Source of the DNA: Moheibacter sediminis
GTDB lineage: Bacteria > Bacteroidota > Bacteroidia > Flavobacteriales > Weeksellaceae
DNA: 64,000 nt
Direction of reading: 5' to 3'
Assembly: GCF_900176425.1 (NCBI RefSeq)
Contig: NZ_FWXS01000003.1
Coordinates: 248,001-312,000 of the forward strand
The notes under the pieces were generated by a model. It saw nothing but the letters and a program-made list of their open reading frames with translations, did no database searches and was not told the DNA's origin. How positions within the stretch are numbered: position 1 is the stretch's first letter; every line of letters begins with the position of its first letter. Positions 15,485 through 23,036 of this stretch are shown here, in pieces. The translations under genes were made by a program, and so were the position numbers.

Positions 15485-15633
15485 TATGGGATGTGAGTCA
15501 CTAACCCTTATTTGGGAACTAAATTTCAAGCTCAATGAGCTTGTAACTAAGCAAAATCTCCGATATTTGCTTAGTTAAAGCTCATTTTTCCGTTTGGGAG
15601 TAATTAATTACTCCCAAACATAAAGGAAACTTT
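15485..15633 (+). ncRNA. Candidate retron msr-msd RNA
   Basis: The 160-base gap before the RT gene is dense in secondary structure. There is an 8-bp stem CAAGCTCA/TGAGCTTG (15527-15534, 15536-15543, tip bases open in practice). Next comes a perfect 12-bp stem TAACTAAGCAAA/TTTGCTTAGTTA (15544-15555, 15566-15577) with a 10-base loop. A perfect 28-base palindrome follows at 15592-15619. The segment CCCTTATTTGGG (15505-15516) can also pair imperfectly with CCCAAACATAAAGG (15614-15627), a candidate a1/a2 closing helix. The exact ends and branching G are not determined. Confidence 0.7.
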
Positions 15634-15639
15634 TTTTGT

Positions 15640-16716
15640 ATGGTAGATTTTGAATTATATAAAAAACATTTTAGAGAAAAGGCACTTAATATTGGGTTTT
15701 CAGAGGAAATTATAATTAAATGTCTAAATTATAGTGAAAATTTGGTATCGAAAAAATTACCGATTATTTATAATTCATATCATTTAGCTGGATTAGTAGG
15801 ATACCAACATTCATATTTAAGTAGAGCTATAAATTCAACTGAATTTTTCTATAGAAAATTCAAAATTCAAAAAAAAAACGGAAATTTTCGTGAAATCTCA
15901 GAACCTCTTCCTAGTTTAAAAGAAATTCAATATTTTATTCTTGAAGAAATTCTCTACAAGCAAAAGGTCAGTAGATATTGTAAAAGTTATACTCCTAAAA
16001 GAAAATTTAGAGAATATTTAAAATATCACACTAACGAAAAACAAATTTTGACATTGGATATTGAAGATTTTTTTCCTTCGATTAAATTCAATAATATTTT
16101 TAATTATTTCCTTGCATTAGGATATGCTAAAGATGTCTCCTATTATTTATCTAATCTTTGTACATATGTAACAAAAGGAAAAAAGGGTCAAAGAGTTAAT
16201 ATTTCAAATAGATATTTACCACAAGGTGCACCTACAAGCCCTTATCTATCAAATCTAATTTTATCAGAATTTGATGATTCAGTCGCAAAATTTTGTATTC
16301 AAAATCAGCTCAAGTATACTCGTTATGCGGATGATATGACCTTTTCAGGAGGTAATATAAATAAAGAAGACTTAATAACCTTTATAATAGTAGAACTAAA
16401 TAAAATTGGTTTGAGATTAAATATCGAAAAAACCAATTTTATGAAACAAAATGTACCACAAATTATTTCTGGCGTAATTGTTAATAAAAAAGTCCAATTA
16501 CCTAAAGCCGAAAGAAATAAAATACGAAATTCAATGTATTACATTTCAAAGTTTGGATTAGAAGATCATCTAAAAAGGACAAATGAAGAGAGAAATTATT
16601 ATGTATTTCATCTTATAGGTAAAATACAATATGGACTTTCACTAAATCCTGAAGATTTAGAATTAAAACGATACAAGGAGATTCTAATCGAAGAGAAAAA
16701 AAAGTACTATAGCTAA
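15640..16716 (+). CDS. Retron-type reverse transcriptase
   Basis: A 358-residue group II-like reverse transcriptase of retron size. RT motifs in order: KFKIQKKNGNFREISEP (73-89), YTPKRKFREYL (117-127), catalytic ILTLDIEDFFPSI (136-148, D140), LPQGAPTSPYLSN (193-205), YADD (229-232), GLRLNIEKTNFM (257-268), IISGVIVN (275-282, at the place of the VTG motif of retron RTs) and the C-terminal GKIQYGLSLNP (327-337). There is no maturase or endonuclease domain, so it is not a group II intron RT. It would copy the RNA encoded just upstream into msDNA. The canonical NAxxH of region X is not evident. Composition is strongly AT-rich. Confidence 0.92.
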   Translation: MVDFELYKKHFREKALNIGFSEEIIIKCLNYSENLVSKKLPIIYNSYHLAGLVGYQHSYLSRAINSTEFFYRKFKIQKKNGNFREISEPLPSLKEIQYFILEEILYKQKVSRYCKSYTPKRKFREYLKYHTNEKQILTLDIEDFFPSIKFNNIFNYFLALGYAKDVSYYLSNLCTYVTKGKKGQRVNISNRYLPQGAPTSPYLSNLILSEFDDSVAKFCIQNQLKYTRYADDMTFSGGNINKEDLITFIIVELNKIGLRLNIEKTNFMKQNVPQIISGVIVNKKVQLPKAERNKIRNSMYYISKFGLEDHLKRTNEERNYYVFHLIGKIQYGLSLNPEDLELKRYKEILIEEKKKYYS

Positions 16717-16875
16717 CGGCTAAATAGAAGTTTAAGATGAATTGAAATTTTCTGTTTCGATTTCCGCCACATTCGCCAAGTCCCAAAATGTTACTAAACA
16801 ATCTTATTCCCCTTCCAATTTCAGAATTTAAAATGAATTTGTTACATTAGCTTTTTATATCAAACAAAAGTAAAA

Positions 16876-18258
16876 ATGGACGAAACCCAGAAGTTTATCA
16901 CAGAAAATAAACAACGTTTTTTAGATGAATTAATTGAATTACTGAAAATCCCTTCGGTAAGTGCTGACCCTGCATTTAACCAAGATGTACTCAATACAGC
17001 AGATAAAGTTGCCGAATATTTGAAAGCTGCAGGCGCAGACAATGTTGAAGTTTGTGAAACCAGCGGTTATCCGGTAGTATATGGCGAAAAATTGATTGAC
17101 GCTTCTCTGCCAACTGTTTTAGTATATGGCCACTACGACGTACAGCCTGCAGATCCGTTGGAATTGTGGGAATCGGGACCATTTGAGCCTGTGATCAAGA
17201 AAACGGAAATCCACCCTGAAGGGGCAATTTTCGCGCGTGGTTCTGCGGACGACAAAGGACAGTTTTTCATGCATGTAAAAGCTTTTGAAGCGATGAACAA
17301 AAGCGGACAGCTTCCTTGCAACATCAAATTTATGATTGAAGGTGAAGAAGAAGTAGGTTCCAGCAGCTTAGGTGAATTTGTGAGAAACAACAAAGAAAAA
17401 TTAAAGAATGATATCATCCTGATTTCCGATACAGAGATTATTTCCAAAGAACAACCTTCTATTTCAGTTGGTTTGCGTGGATTGAGCTATGTAGAGGTGG
17501 AAGTAAAAGGAGCAGATTTGGATATGCACTCTGGTGTTTACGGCGGTGCGGTTCCCAATCCTTTGAATGTTTTGTCGCGAATGATTGCGAAATTGCATGA
17601 CGACGACGGGCGCATTACGATTCCCGGATTTTATGATGATGTGGAAGAATTGTCTGAACAAGACAGAGCAGATATGGCGAAAATCCCATTTAGCTTAGAC
17701 AATTATAAAAAATCAATCGGGATTTCCGATATACAAGGAGAAAAAGGATATTCGACTATAGAGAGAGCATCTATCCGTCCAACTTTGGATGTGAACGGAA
17801 TGTGGGGCGGATACATCGGAAAAGGAGCAAAAACAGTGATTGCTTCGCATGCATTTGCAAAGATTTCGATGCGTTTGGTTCCGGGGCAAGACCCTGAGAA
17901 AATCACGAAATTGTTTGTAGATTATTTCCCGACACTTGCACCAAGTTCGGTTGTGGTAAAGGTAATTCCTCATCATGGCGGACAGGCTTATGTGTTGCCA
18001 ACTTCGGACAAAGGATTCCAGGCGGCTAAGAAAGCAATGACTGAAACTTTTGGGAAAGAAGCTTTGCCTGCAAGAGGCGGAGGAAGCATCCCGATTGTTG
18101 CTTTGTTTGAGAAAGAATTGGGTTCGAAATCTGTGTTGATGGGCTTTGGGTTGAATTCAGATGTGATTCATTCACCAAATGAGCATTTCGGATTGTTTAA
18201 TTTCTACAAAGGAATTGAAACCATACCTTATTTCTTTAAATATTACGTAGAAGGTTAA
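16876..18258 (+). CDS. M20 family dipeptidase
   Basis: A 460-residue zinc metallopeptidase of the M20/ArgE-DapE/CNDP type. The co-catalytic site is complete: YGHYDVQPAD (H86, D88), GSADDKG (D125, D126), MIEGEEEVGS (catalytic E157 and metal ligand E158) and DTE further on; the lid domain has DLDMHSGVYGG. Such enzymes hydrolyse dipeptides in the cytosol. No signal peptide is present. It is monocistronic and closed by a terminator at 18277-18306. Its G+C content is clearly higher than that of the retron genes upstream (28 versus 14 G/C in one 60-base line each). Confidence 0.93.
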   Translation: MDETQKFITENKQRFLDELIELLKIPSVSADPAFNQDVLNTADKVAEYLKAAGADNVEVCETSGYPVVYGEKLIDASLPTVLVYGHYDVQPADPLELWESGPFEPVIKKTEIHPEGAIFARGSADDKGQFFMHVKAFEAMNKSGQLPCNIKFMIEGEEEVGSSSLGEFVRNNKEKLKNDIILISDTEIISKEQPSISVGLRGLSYVEVEVKGADLDMHSGVYGGAVPNPLNVLSRMIAKLHDDDGRITIPGFYDDVEELSEQDRADMAKIPFSLDNYKKSIGISDIQGEKGYSTIERASIRPTLDVNGMWGGYIGKGAKTVIASHAFAKISMRLVPGQDPEKITKLFVDYFPTLAPSSVVVKVIPHHGGQAYVLPTSDKGFQAAKKAMTETFGKEALPARGGGSIPIVALFEKELGSKSVLMGFGLNSDVIHSPNEHFGLFNFYKGIETIPYFFKYYVEG

Positions 18259-18276
18259 TTCTAAAAATAAAGTTTA

Positions 18277-18306
18277 AAAGAGGTATTCAAAGTACCTCTT
18301 TTTTTA
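18277..18306 (+). terminator. Terminator after the M20 dipeptidase
   Basis: AAAGAGGTA (18277-18285) pairs with TACCTCTTT (18293-18301) around a 7-base loop and leads into a T-tract to 18305. Confidence 0.85.
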
Positions 18307-18324
18307 TCTTATAAATTTCAATTT

Positions 18325-19518
18325 ATGAAAAAAATCAAAATTATTTTAAGTTTTCTTATGCTGTCATTTGTTTCGAATGTTTACAGTCAGGAAGAAGAAT
18401 TTCTATCGGGAAAAGCGCCCGAATCGGAGTTTGTTTACAGTCTTCACTTGTATAGTAAAGGATTGAAAGAACTGCCTGATAATTTTTCAGCCTGGAAGGA
18501 AATAGAGATTTTGATTTTGGATGACAATGAATTGAATACTTTACCCCCATCCATTAAAAAGCTTACAAAGCTGAGAGAACTTTCAATTCCCAGAAATCAA
18601 TTCACTTCTTTTCCGGAAGAAATTTTGGAATTAAAAAATTTGAAAACATTGGATGTAGCTAATAACTCGATTCAAAATATTCCGGATGAAATTGGTTCGT
18701 TGAGTCAATTGGAATATTTACTTATTTCTGAAACGGGAATTAAAAATCTTCCTGAATCCATTTGCCGGCTTAAAAACCTAGAGATGTTTGCGTTGAGCAG
18801 CAATCAATTGAAAACGTTGCCTGATTGTTTGAAAGATATGCCAAAGCTGCAATATTTGTATGTGGGGGAAAATCAATTTGAATCATTTCCAAGTGTTATT
18901 ACAGAGTTGGTTCATTTGAAAACGCTTGATATTGAGCAAAAAAAATCATTTGAAATCCCGGCTGAAATCAAGAATTTGAAGGATCTTGAAATCATTTATA
19001 TAGACAAAAATTATTATCAAACTAATAAATCAAAGATTGATAAACTGCTGCCCAAAAAAGCTAAAGTAAATCCTGAACTTCTACCGCCGCCAATTATAGA
19101 GCCCATCATAGAAACAGAAACGCAAGATGTTTTTGGAAACGAAAATTGTTTGAATTTTACTGAAAAGATAAAAAATGGTGACATAGTAAAGGAATCACTT
19201 TATACATTGGATTTTTCAGGAAATAATGTTTATGCCAAACTGGTAAAAGAATCTTCAGAATACAATGAAAAAGATAAATTGGAAGCTGAAAAGGAAGGTT
19301 ATACAATTGTTTCAGCTATGGATATAGAATTCTCAAATGGTAATTCTGAAATAAAAAACGGCAATTTGATTTTCACTCCCGCAAATAGTTCTGATGTAAA
19401 AACGTTTAAAATTAAATATGAAAAAGACAGTAAGACCATTAAGGAACTAATTGATTCTAAAAAACAAGTTTGGAATAAAGGGAATTGTTATGCTGCTCCG
19501 CCAAGCATTGGTTTTTAA
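18325..19518 (+). CDS. Secreted leucine-rich-repeat protein
   Basis: A 397-residue protein with a signal peptide (MKKIKIILSFLMLSFVSNVYSQ) and about eight leucine-rich repeats of 22-24 residues between residues 40 and 245 (for example LTKLRELSIPRNQFTSFPEE). The C-terminal 150 residues form a separate domain that starts with NENCLNFTEKIKNGD and whose fold I do not recognise. No clear T9SS tail is present. LRR proteins of this kind usually bind other proteins on the surface or in the periplasm. Confidence 0.85.
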   Translation: MKKIKIILSFLMLSFVSNVYSQEEEFLSGKAPESEFVYSLHLYSKGLKELPDNFSAWKEIEILILDDNELNTLPPSIKKLTKLRELSIPRNQFTSFPEEILELKNLKTLDVANNSIQNIPDEIGSLSQLEYLLISETGIKNLPESICRLKNLEMFALSSNQLKTLPDCLKDMPKLQYLYVGENQFESFPSVITELVHLKTLDIEQKKSFEIPAEIKNLKDLEIIYIDKNYYQTNKSKIDKLLPKKAKVNPELLPPPIIEPIIETETQDVFGNENCLNFTEKIKNGDIVKESLYTLDFSGNNVYAKLVKESSEYNEKDKLEAEKEGYTIVSAMDIEFSNGNSEIKNGNLIFTPANSSDVKTFKIKYEKDSKTIKELIDSKKQVWNKGNCYAAPPSIGF

Positions 19519-19560
19519 TTATAATTTTTTATTTTTACGCTTAAATTTTATTAACACACA

Positions 19561-20076
19561 ATGAAAAAATTATTTATAATTGCAGGTTTTCTATCGCTGA
19601 CTGCTTGTACTAATGATGAAGGTTTATTTACTATCATCGATGGTCCGGTGACTTTGGAAGGAAGTTGGAAATTGACGTCTATGTTGGTCGAAACCCCTGT
19701 TGATATCAATGGAGATGGTATTTCAGGTACTGATTTTATGATCGAGTCAGAGTGCTACCAAAATGAAACTGCTGTATTCAGCGCCAACCTCACCGGTCAA
19801 ACACAATCTACCTCTTATTTAGAAATAGCCGTTTCCGGTAGTTTTCCTGATGATGTGACATTCACTACTGAATGTGTTTTGGAAAATGAGACTACTGATT
19901 TTACATGGCTTCAGAATGAAAATACTGTCACGGTCATTACAGAGACAGGGACCATGACAGGAACACTTACGGGAAATGTGTTGACATTTGTAATACCGAA
20001 TGGTCAGATTTATATGGATGAAAACTTTGAAGTGGTTTTGATGGAAGATTTGACGATGGTTTATACAAAACAGTAA
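19561..20076 (+). CDS. Lipocalin-like lipoprotein
   Basis: A 171-residue lipoprotein with lipobox LTAC (MKKLFIIAGFLSLTAC, Cys at 16). The mature part starts with a typical lipocalin-like GSWKLTSMLVETPVDINGDG segment, followed by a strand-rich body and a final VLMEDLTMVYTKQ strand. The protein is probably attached to a membrane and may bind a small hydrophobic ligand. It is the last gene before the rplK promoter region. Confidence 0.75.
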   Translation: MKKLFIIAGFLSLTACTNDEGLFTIIDGPVTLEGSWKLTSMLVETPVDINGDGISGTDFMIESECYQNETAVFSANLTGQTQSTSYLEIAVSGSFPDDVTFTTECVLENETTDFTWLQNENTVTVITETGTMTGTLTGNVLTFVIPNGQIYMDENFEVVLMEDLTMVYTKQ

Positions 20077-20203
20077 TCAAATTTTTTATCAACTTATTTT
20101 AAGGTGTATAAATCCATTCTATCTTAATAATTTATAGGTCATCACACTTTTTTTAATTTATATACCTATTAGATTAAATCTTTCTAAAAATCAGTAATTT
20201 ACT

Positions 20204-20234
20204 TTTGCTGGATTAAATTATTTTTATACTTTTG
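20204..20234 (+). promoter_or_regulatory. Promoter of rplK operon (TTTG-N19-TACTTTTG)
   Basis: TTTG at 20204-20207 and TACTTTTG at 20227-20234 are 19 bases apart. The start region reads TTTGCAGTCC, the same as at the tRNA-tuf and rpoB promoters. A leader of about 95 bases precedes rplK. Confidence 0.85.
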
Positions 20235-20332
20235 CAGTCCGAAAGTAAAATAGGTTATTGTGAGTAATCTAAATTACTGAATAATAAATGCTTCCAAATT
20301 CATTTAGTATTCAATTTTATTAAAAAAACAAA

Positions 20333-20773
20333 ATGGCAAAAAAAGTCGAAAAAGTTGTAAAGCTTCAAGTGAAAGGAGGCGCTGCAAATCCATCGCCACC
20401 GGTAGGACCGGCATTGGGTGCTGCAGGTGTCAACATCATGGAGTTCTGCAAACAGTTTAATGGACGTACGCAGGAAAAGCAAGGTCAGGTTTTACCGGTT
20501 GTAATCACTGTATACCAAGACAAATCTTTTGATTTCATTATCAAAACACCACCTGTTGCTATCCAGTTGATGGACGCTGCAAAGCTTAAAAAAGCATCAG
20601 GAGAACCAAATCGTGTGAAAGTAGCAAACATTTCTTGGGATCAAATCCGCACTATTGCTGAGGATAAAATCCAAGATATGAACTGTTTCACTGTAGAGTC
20701 TGCAATGAAAATGGTAGCCGGGACGGCTCGTTCTATGGGTATAACCGTAAAAGGAGGTCAAGCTCCCGAGTAA
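20333..20773 (+). CDS. rplK: 50S ribosomal protein L11 (uL11)
   Basis: A 146-residue uL11, part of the GTPase-associated stalk base that is needed for stringent-response sensing by RelA/SpoT-type enzymes. The N-terminal [20 protein letters not shown] and [15 protein letters not shown] segments are conserved; the RNA-binding C-terminal half holds [20 protein letters not shown] and ends [12 protein letters not shown]. It is the first gene of rplK-rplA-rplJ-rplL and has its own strong promoter because it is separated from nusG here. Confidence 0.98.
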   Translation: MAKKVEKVVKLQVKGGAANPSPPVGPALGAAGVNIMEFCKQFNGRTQEKQGQVLPVVITVYQDKSFDFIIKTPPVAIQLMDAAKLKKASGEPNRVKVANISWDQIRTIAEDKIQDMNCFTVESAMKMVAGTARSMGITVKGGQAPE

Positions 20774-20793
20774 AACATTTAAAAGTTTAGAAA

Positions 20794-21489
20794 ATGGCTC
20801 AGTTAACAAAGAAGCAAAAGGAAGCACAAGCTAAAGTAGATAAGAATAAATTATATACTATTGACGAAGCGGCAGCTTTAGTAAAAGATGTAAATACTGC
20901 AAAGTTTGATGCATCTGTAGATATAGCGGTTCGCTTGGGAGTAGATCCTAAAAAAGCGAATCAAATGGTACGTGGTGTAGTTTCCCTACCACACGGAACA
21001 GGTAAAGACGTAACAGTTTTGGCATTGGTTACACCAGACAAAGAAGCTGAAGCAAAAGCTGCAGGAGCAGATTATGTAGGATTGGATGAGTATTTGGATA
21101 AAATCAAAAATGGTTGGACAGATGTTGACGTTATTGTTACTATGCCGGCTGTTATGGGTAAATTAGGTCCATTGGGTCGTGTTTTAGGTCCAAGAGGTTT
21201 GATGCCAAATCCAAAAGCAGGAACTGTAACTACAGAAGTAGGAAAAGCAGTTGCAGATGTGAAAGCCGGTAAAATCGACTTCAAAGTTGACCGTTACGGT
21301 ATCATTCACGCAGCAATCGGAAAAGTATCTTTCGAACCGGAAAAACTCAAGGACAATGCAGCTGAATTAGTTCAGACTTTGCAAAAATTGAAACCAACCG
21401 CAGCAAAAGGTCTTTACATGAGAAGCATTACCATCTCAAGCACTATGAGCCCTGGTATTTCTATTGATCCTAAAAGTTTAAACGTATAA
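20794..21489 (+). CDS. rplA: 50S ribosomal protein L1 (uL1)
   Basis: A 231-residue uL1, the mobile L1-stalk protein that helps release E-site tRNA. Conserved pieces are [51 protein letters not shown] and [20 protein letters not shown]. In many bacteria it also represses its own operon by binding the mRNA. It starts 20 bases after rplK and ends 12 bases before rplJ. Confidence 0.98.
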   Translation: MAQLTKKQKEAQAKVDKNKLYTIDEAAALVKDVNTAKFDASVDIAVRLGVDPKKANQMVRGVVSLPHGTGKDVTVLALVTPDKEAEAKAAGADYVGLDEYLDKIKNGWTDVDVIVTMPAVMGKLGPLGRVLGPRGLMPNPKAGTVTTEVGKAVADVKAGKIDFKVDRYGIIHAAIGKVSFEPEKLKDNAAELVQTLQKLKPTAAKGLYMRSITISSTMSPGISIDPKSLNV

Positions 21490-21501
21490 AAGTAAGTAAT
21501 T

Positions 21502-22131
21502 ATGGGAATGACAAAACAACAAAAAGCGCAAATGATCGACGATCTAACCGCTGTATTAGAAGTGTCAAACATAGTTTATCTTGCTGATATCTCAGGTTTA
21601 AACGCATCTAATACCACCGAATTGAGAAGGGCTTGCCACAAAGGTGACATCTCTCTTCGTGTAGTTAAAAACACTTTATTGCAAAAAGCAATGGAGCGTA
21701 TCGAGGATAAAGATTTTTCAGGTTTATATGATTCATTGGCAGGTAACACTGCTTTGATGATTGCTGAAAAAGGAAATGCTCCCGCAAAAGTAATCGAAAC
21801 ATTCAGAAAAAAATCGGACAAACCGGTTTTGAAAGGTGCTTGGATTGAATCAAGTGTTTACGTTGGTGACGACAAATTAGCAGCATTATCAGCATTGAAA
21901 TCTCGCGAAGAGATGATTGCAGACATCGTTGCATTGTTGAAATCTCCAATCCAGTCTTTGGTTTCTCAATTGCAGAACAAAGACAACGCATCAAAAGAAG
22001 AAGGAACTACGGAAGTGGCAGAAGAAACTCCGGCTGTAGAAGCAGCTGCAGAAACTGAAACTCCTGAAGCAACTGAGGCTCCGGCTGAAGAACCTTCTGA
22101 ATCAGCAGACGAAACACCTGCTGGCGAATAA
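21502..22131 (+). CDS. rplJ: 50S ribosomal protein L10 (uL10) with acidic tail
   Basis: uL10 is the stalk protein that anchors L7/L12 dimers. The N-terminal 155 residues are a normal L10 core (ISGLNASNTTELRRACHKGD, LRVVKNTLLQKAME). The protein is longer than usual, 209 residues against about 165-175. The extra C-terminal part, from about residue 166, is almost only Glu, Ala, Thr and Pro (EVAEETPAVEAAAETETPEA). The start ATG at 21502 begins MGMTKQQKAQMIDDL. A role for the acidic tail is unknown. Confidence 0.97.
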   Translation: MGMTKQQKAQMIDDLTAVLEVSNIVYLADISGLNASNTTELRRACHKGDISLRVVKNTLLQKAMERIEDKDFSGLYDSLAGNTALMIAEKGNAPAKVIETFRKKSDKPVLKGAWIESSVYVGDDKLAALSALKSREEMIADIVALLKSPIQSLVSQLQNKDNASKEEGTTEVAEETPAVEAAAETETPEATEAPAEEPSESADETPAGE

Positions 22132-22246
22132 GCGCACTCATAATAATTATAAACGTTTGAAGTTTAATGTGAATTTTTTAATTAATTGAAACTTAGATTT
22201 TGAACAAACAAAAAAAAGTTGTAAAACCAAAAAAAAACATTTAAAA

Positions 22247-22618
22247 ATGGCAGATGTTAAAAAATTAGCTGAAGAGTTAGTAAACTTGACAGTTTTAGAA
22301 GTAAATGAATTATCAACAATCTTGAAAGATGAATACGGAATCGAACCAGCTGCTGCTGCAGTTGTAGTTGCTGCAGGTGGTGGTGAAGGTGCTGCTGTTG
22401 AAGAGCAAACTGAATTCGACGTAATCTTGAAATCAGGTGGTGCTAGCAAATTGGCTGTAGTTAAATTGGTAAAAGATTTGACAGGTAAAGGTTTGAAAGA
22501 AGCAAAAGACTTAGTTGATGGTGCTCCTCAACCAGTAAAAGAAGGAGTTTCTAAAGACGAAGCTGAAGCTTTGAAAAAACAATTAGAAGAAGCTGGTGCT
22601 GAAGTTGAATTGAAATAA
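22247..22618 (+). CDS. rplL: 50S ribosomal protein L7/L12 (bL12)
   Basis: A 123-residue bL12, the multi-copy stalk protein that recruits translation GTPases. The N-terminal dimerisation helix ([19 protein letters not shown]), an Ala-rich hinge ([19 protein letters not shown]) and the globular domain ([20 protein letters not shown]) are complete. A 115-base gap follows rplJ, and a strong terminator closes the operon at 22642-22672. Confidence 0.98.
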   Translation: MADVKKLAEELVNLTVLEVNELSTILKDEYGIEPAAAAVVVAAGGGEGAAVEEQTEFDVILKSGGASKLAVVKLVKDLTGKGLKEAKDLVDGAPQPVKEGVSKDEAEALKKQLEEAGAEVELK

Positions 22619-22641
22619 TTCTTATTCACCAAAATAACAAA

Positions 22642-22672
22642 AGGCTGTCTCATACGAGGCAGCCTTTTTTAT
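22642..22672 (+). terminator. Terminator of the rplK-rplL operon
   Basis: AGGCTGTCTC (22642-22651) pairs with GAGGCAGCCT (22656-22665), one G-T pair, loop ATAC, followed by TTTTTT. Confidence 0.9.
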
Positions 22673-22689
22673 TTTTTAAATTTCTAATA

Positions 22690-22712
22690 TCATTTCGGCG
22701 AAGGAGAAATCT
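22690..22712 (+). repeat. Copy of dispersed repeat (TCATTTCGGCGAAGGAGAAATCT)
   Basis: The segment resembles 60319-60342 and, more loosely, 26885-26920: a TCATT start, a CGGnCGAAGG core and an AATCT end. It sits between the rplL terminator and the rpoB promoter. Confidence 0.5.
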
Positions 22713-22750
22713 GTTTTTATTAGGATTGAAATTTAATTATAGAAAATTCA

Positions 22751-22782
22751 TTTGATAAATAATAGATTAATTCGTAGATTTG
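22751..22782 (+). promoter_or_regulatory. Promoter of rpoBC (TTTG-N20-TAGATTTG)
   Basis: TTTG at 22751-22754 and TAGATTTG at 22775-22782 are 20 bases apart, and the start region again reads TTTGCAGTCC. A leader of about 250 bases follows. Confidence 0.85.
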
Positions 22783-22786
22783 CAGT

Positions 22787-23036
22787 CCTTTTGAGAACAA
22801 TAAATAGTTGTAATTAAGTAAGTTTCTGATTTTGAACTCTTTCGTGTAAACGGAAGAGGAATTTTCATTTATAGCTGCCTCAACTTTTGTTGAATCTAAA
22901 AAGGAATAAGAAATATTTTGCACTACACTGTGAAAAGATATACCAGTGTTGCAGTTAAACAAGAGCTAATTTAAGGCAATTGTTTAATATTTTTTGAGCA
23001 TCAAAATATTTTTTTAACCCATTTCTTAAAATTTTT
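22787..23036 (+). promoter_or_regulatory. Long structured leader of rpoBC mRNA
   Basis: No ORF was seen. Two hairpins stand out: CTCTTTCG (22837-22844) with CGGAAGAG (22851-22858), and ACACTG (22925-22930) with CAGTGT (22944-22949). No T-tract follows either, so they are not classical terminators. The leader could hold a control site, but this is inference. Confidence 0.4.

Noticed and set aside
15485-15633. CRISPR array or riboswitch as explanation for the structured gap
   Set aside because: There are no regularly spaced repeats, and the position before a retron-type RT fits msr-msd better.
15640-16716. Group II intron reverse transcriptase
   Set aside because: No maturase X domain or HNH endonuclease follows and the length is that of a retron RT.
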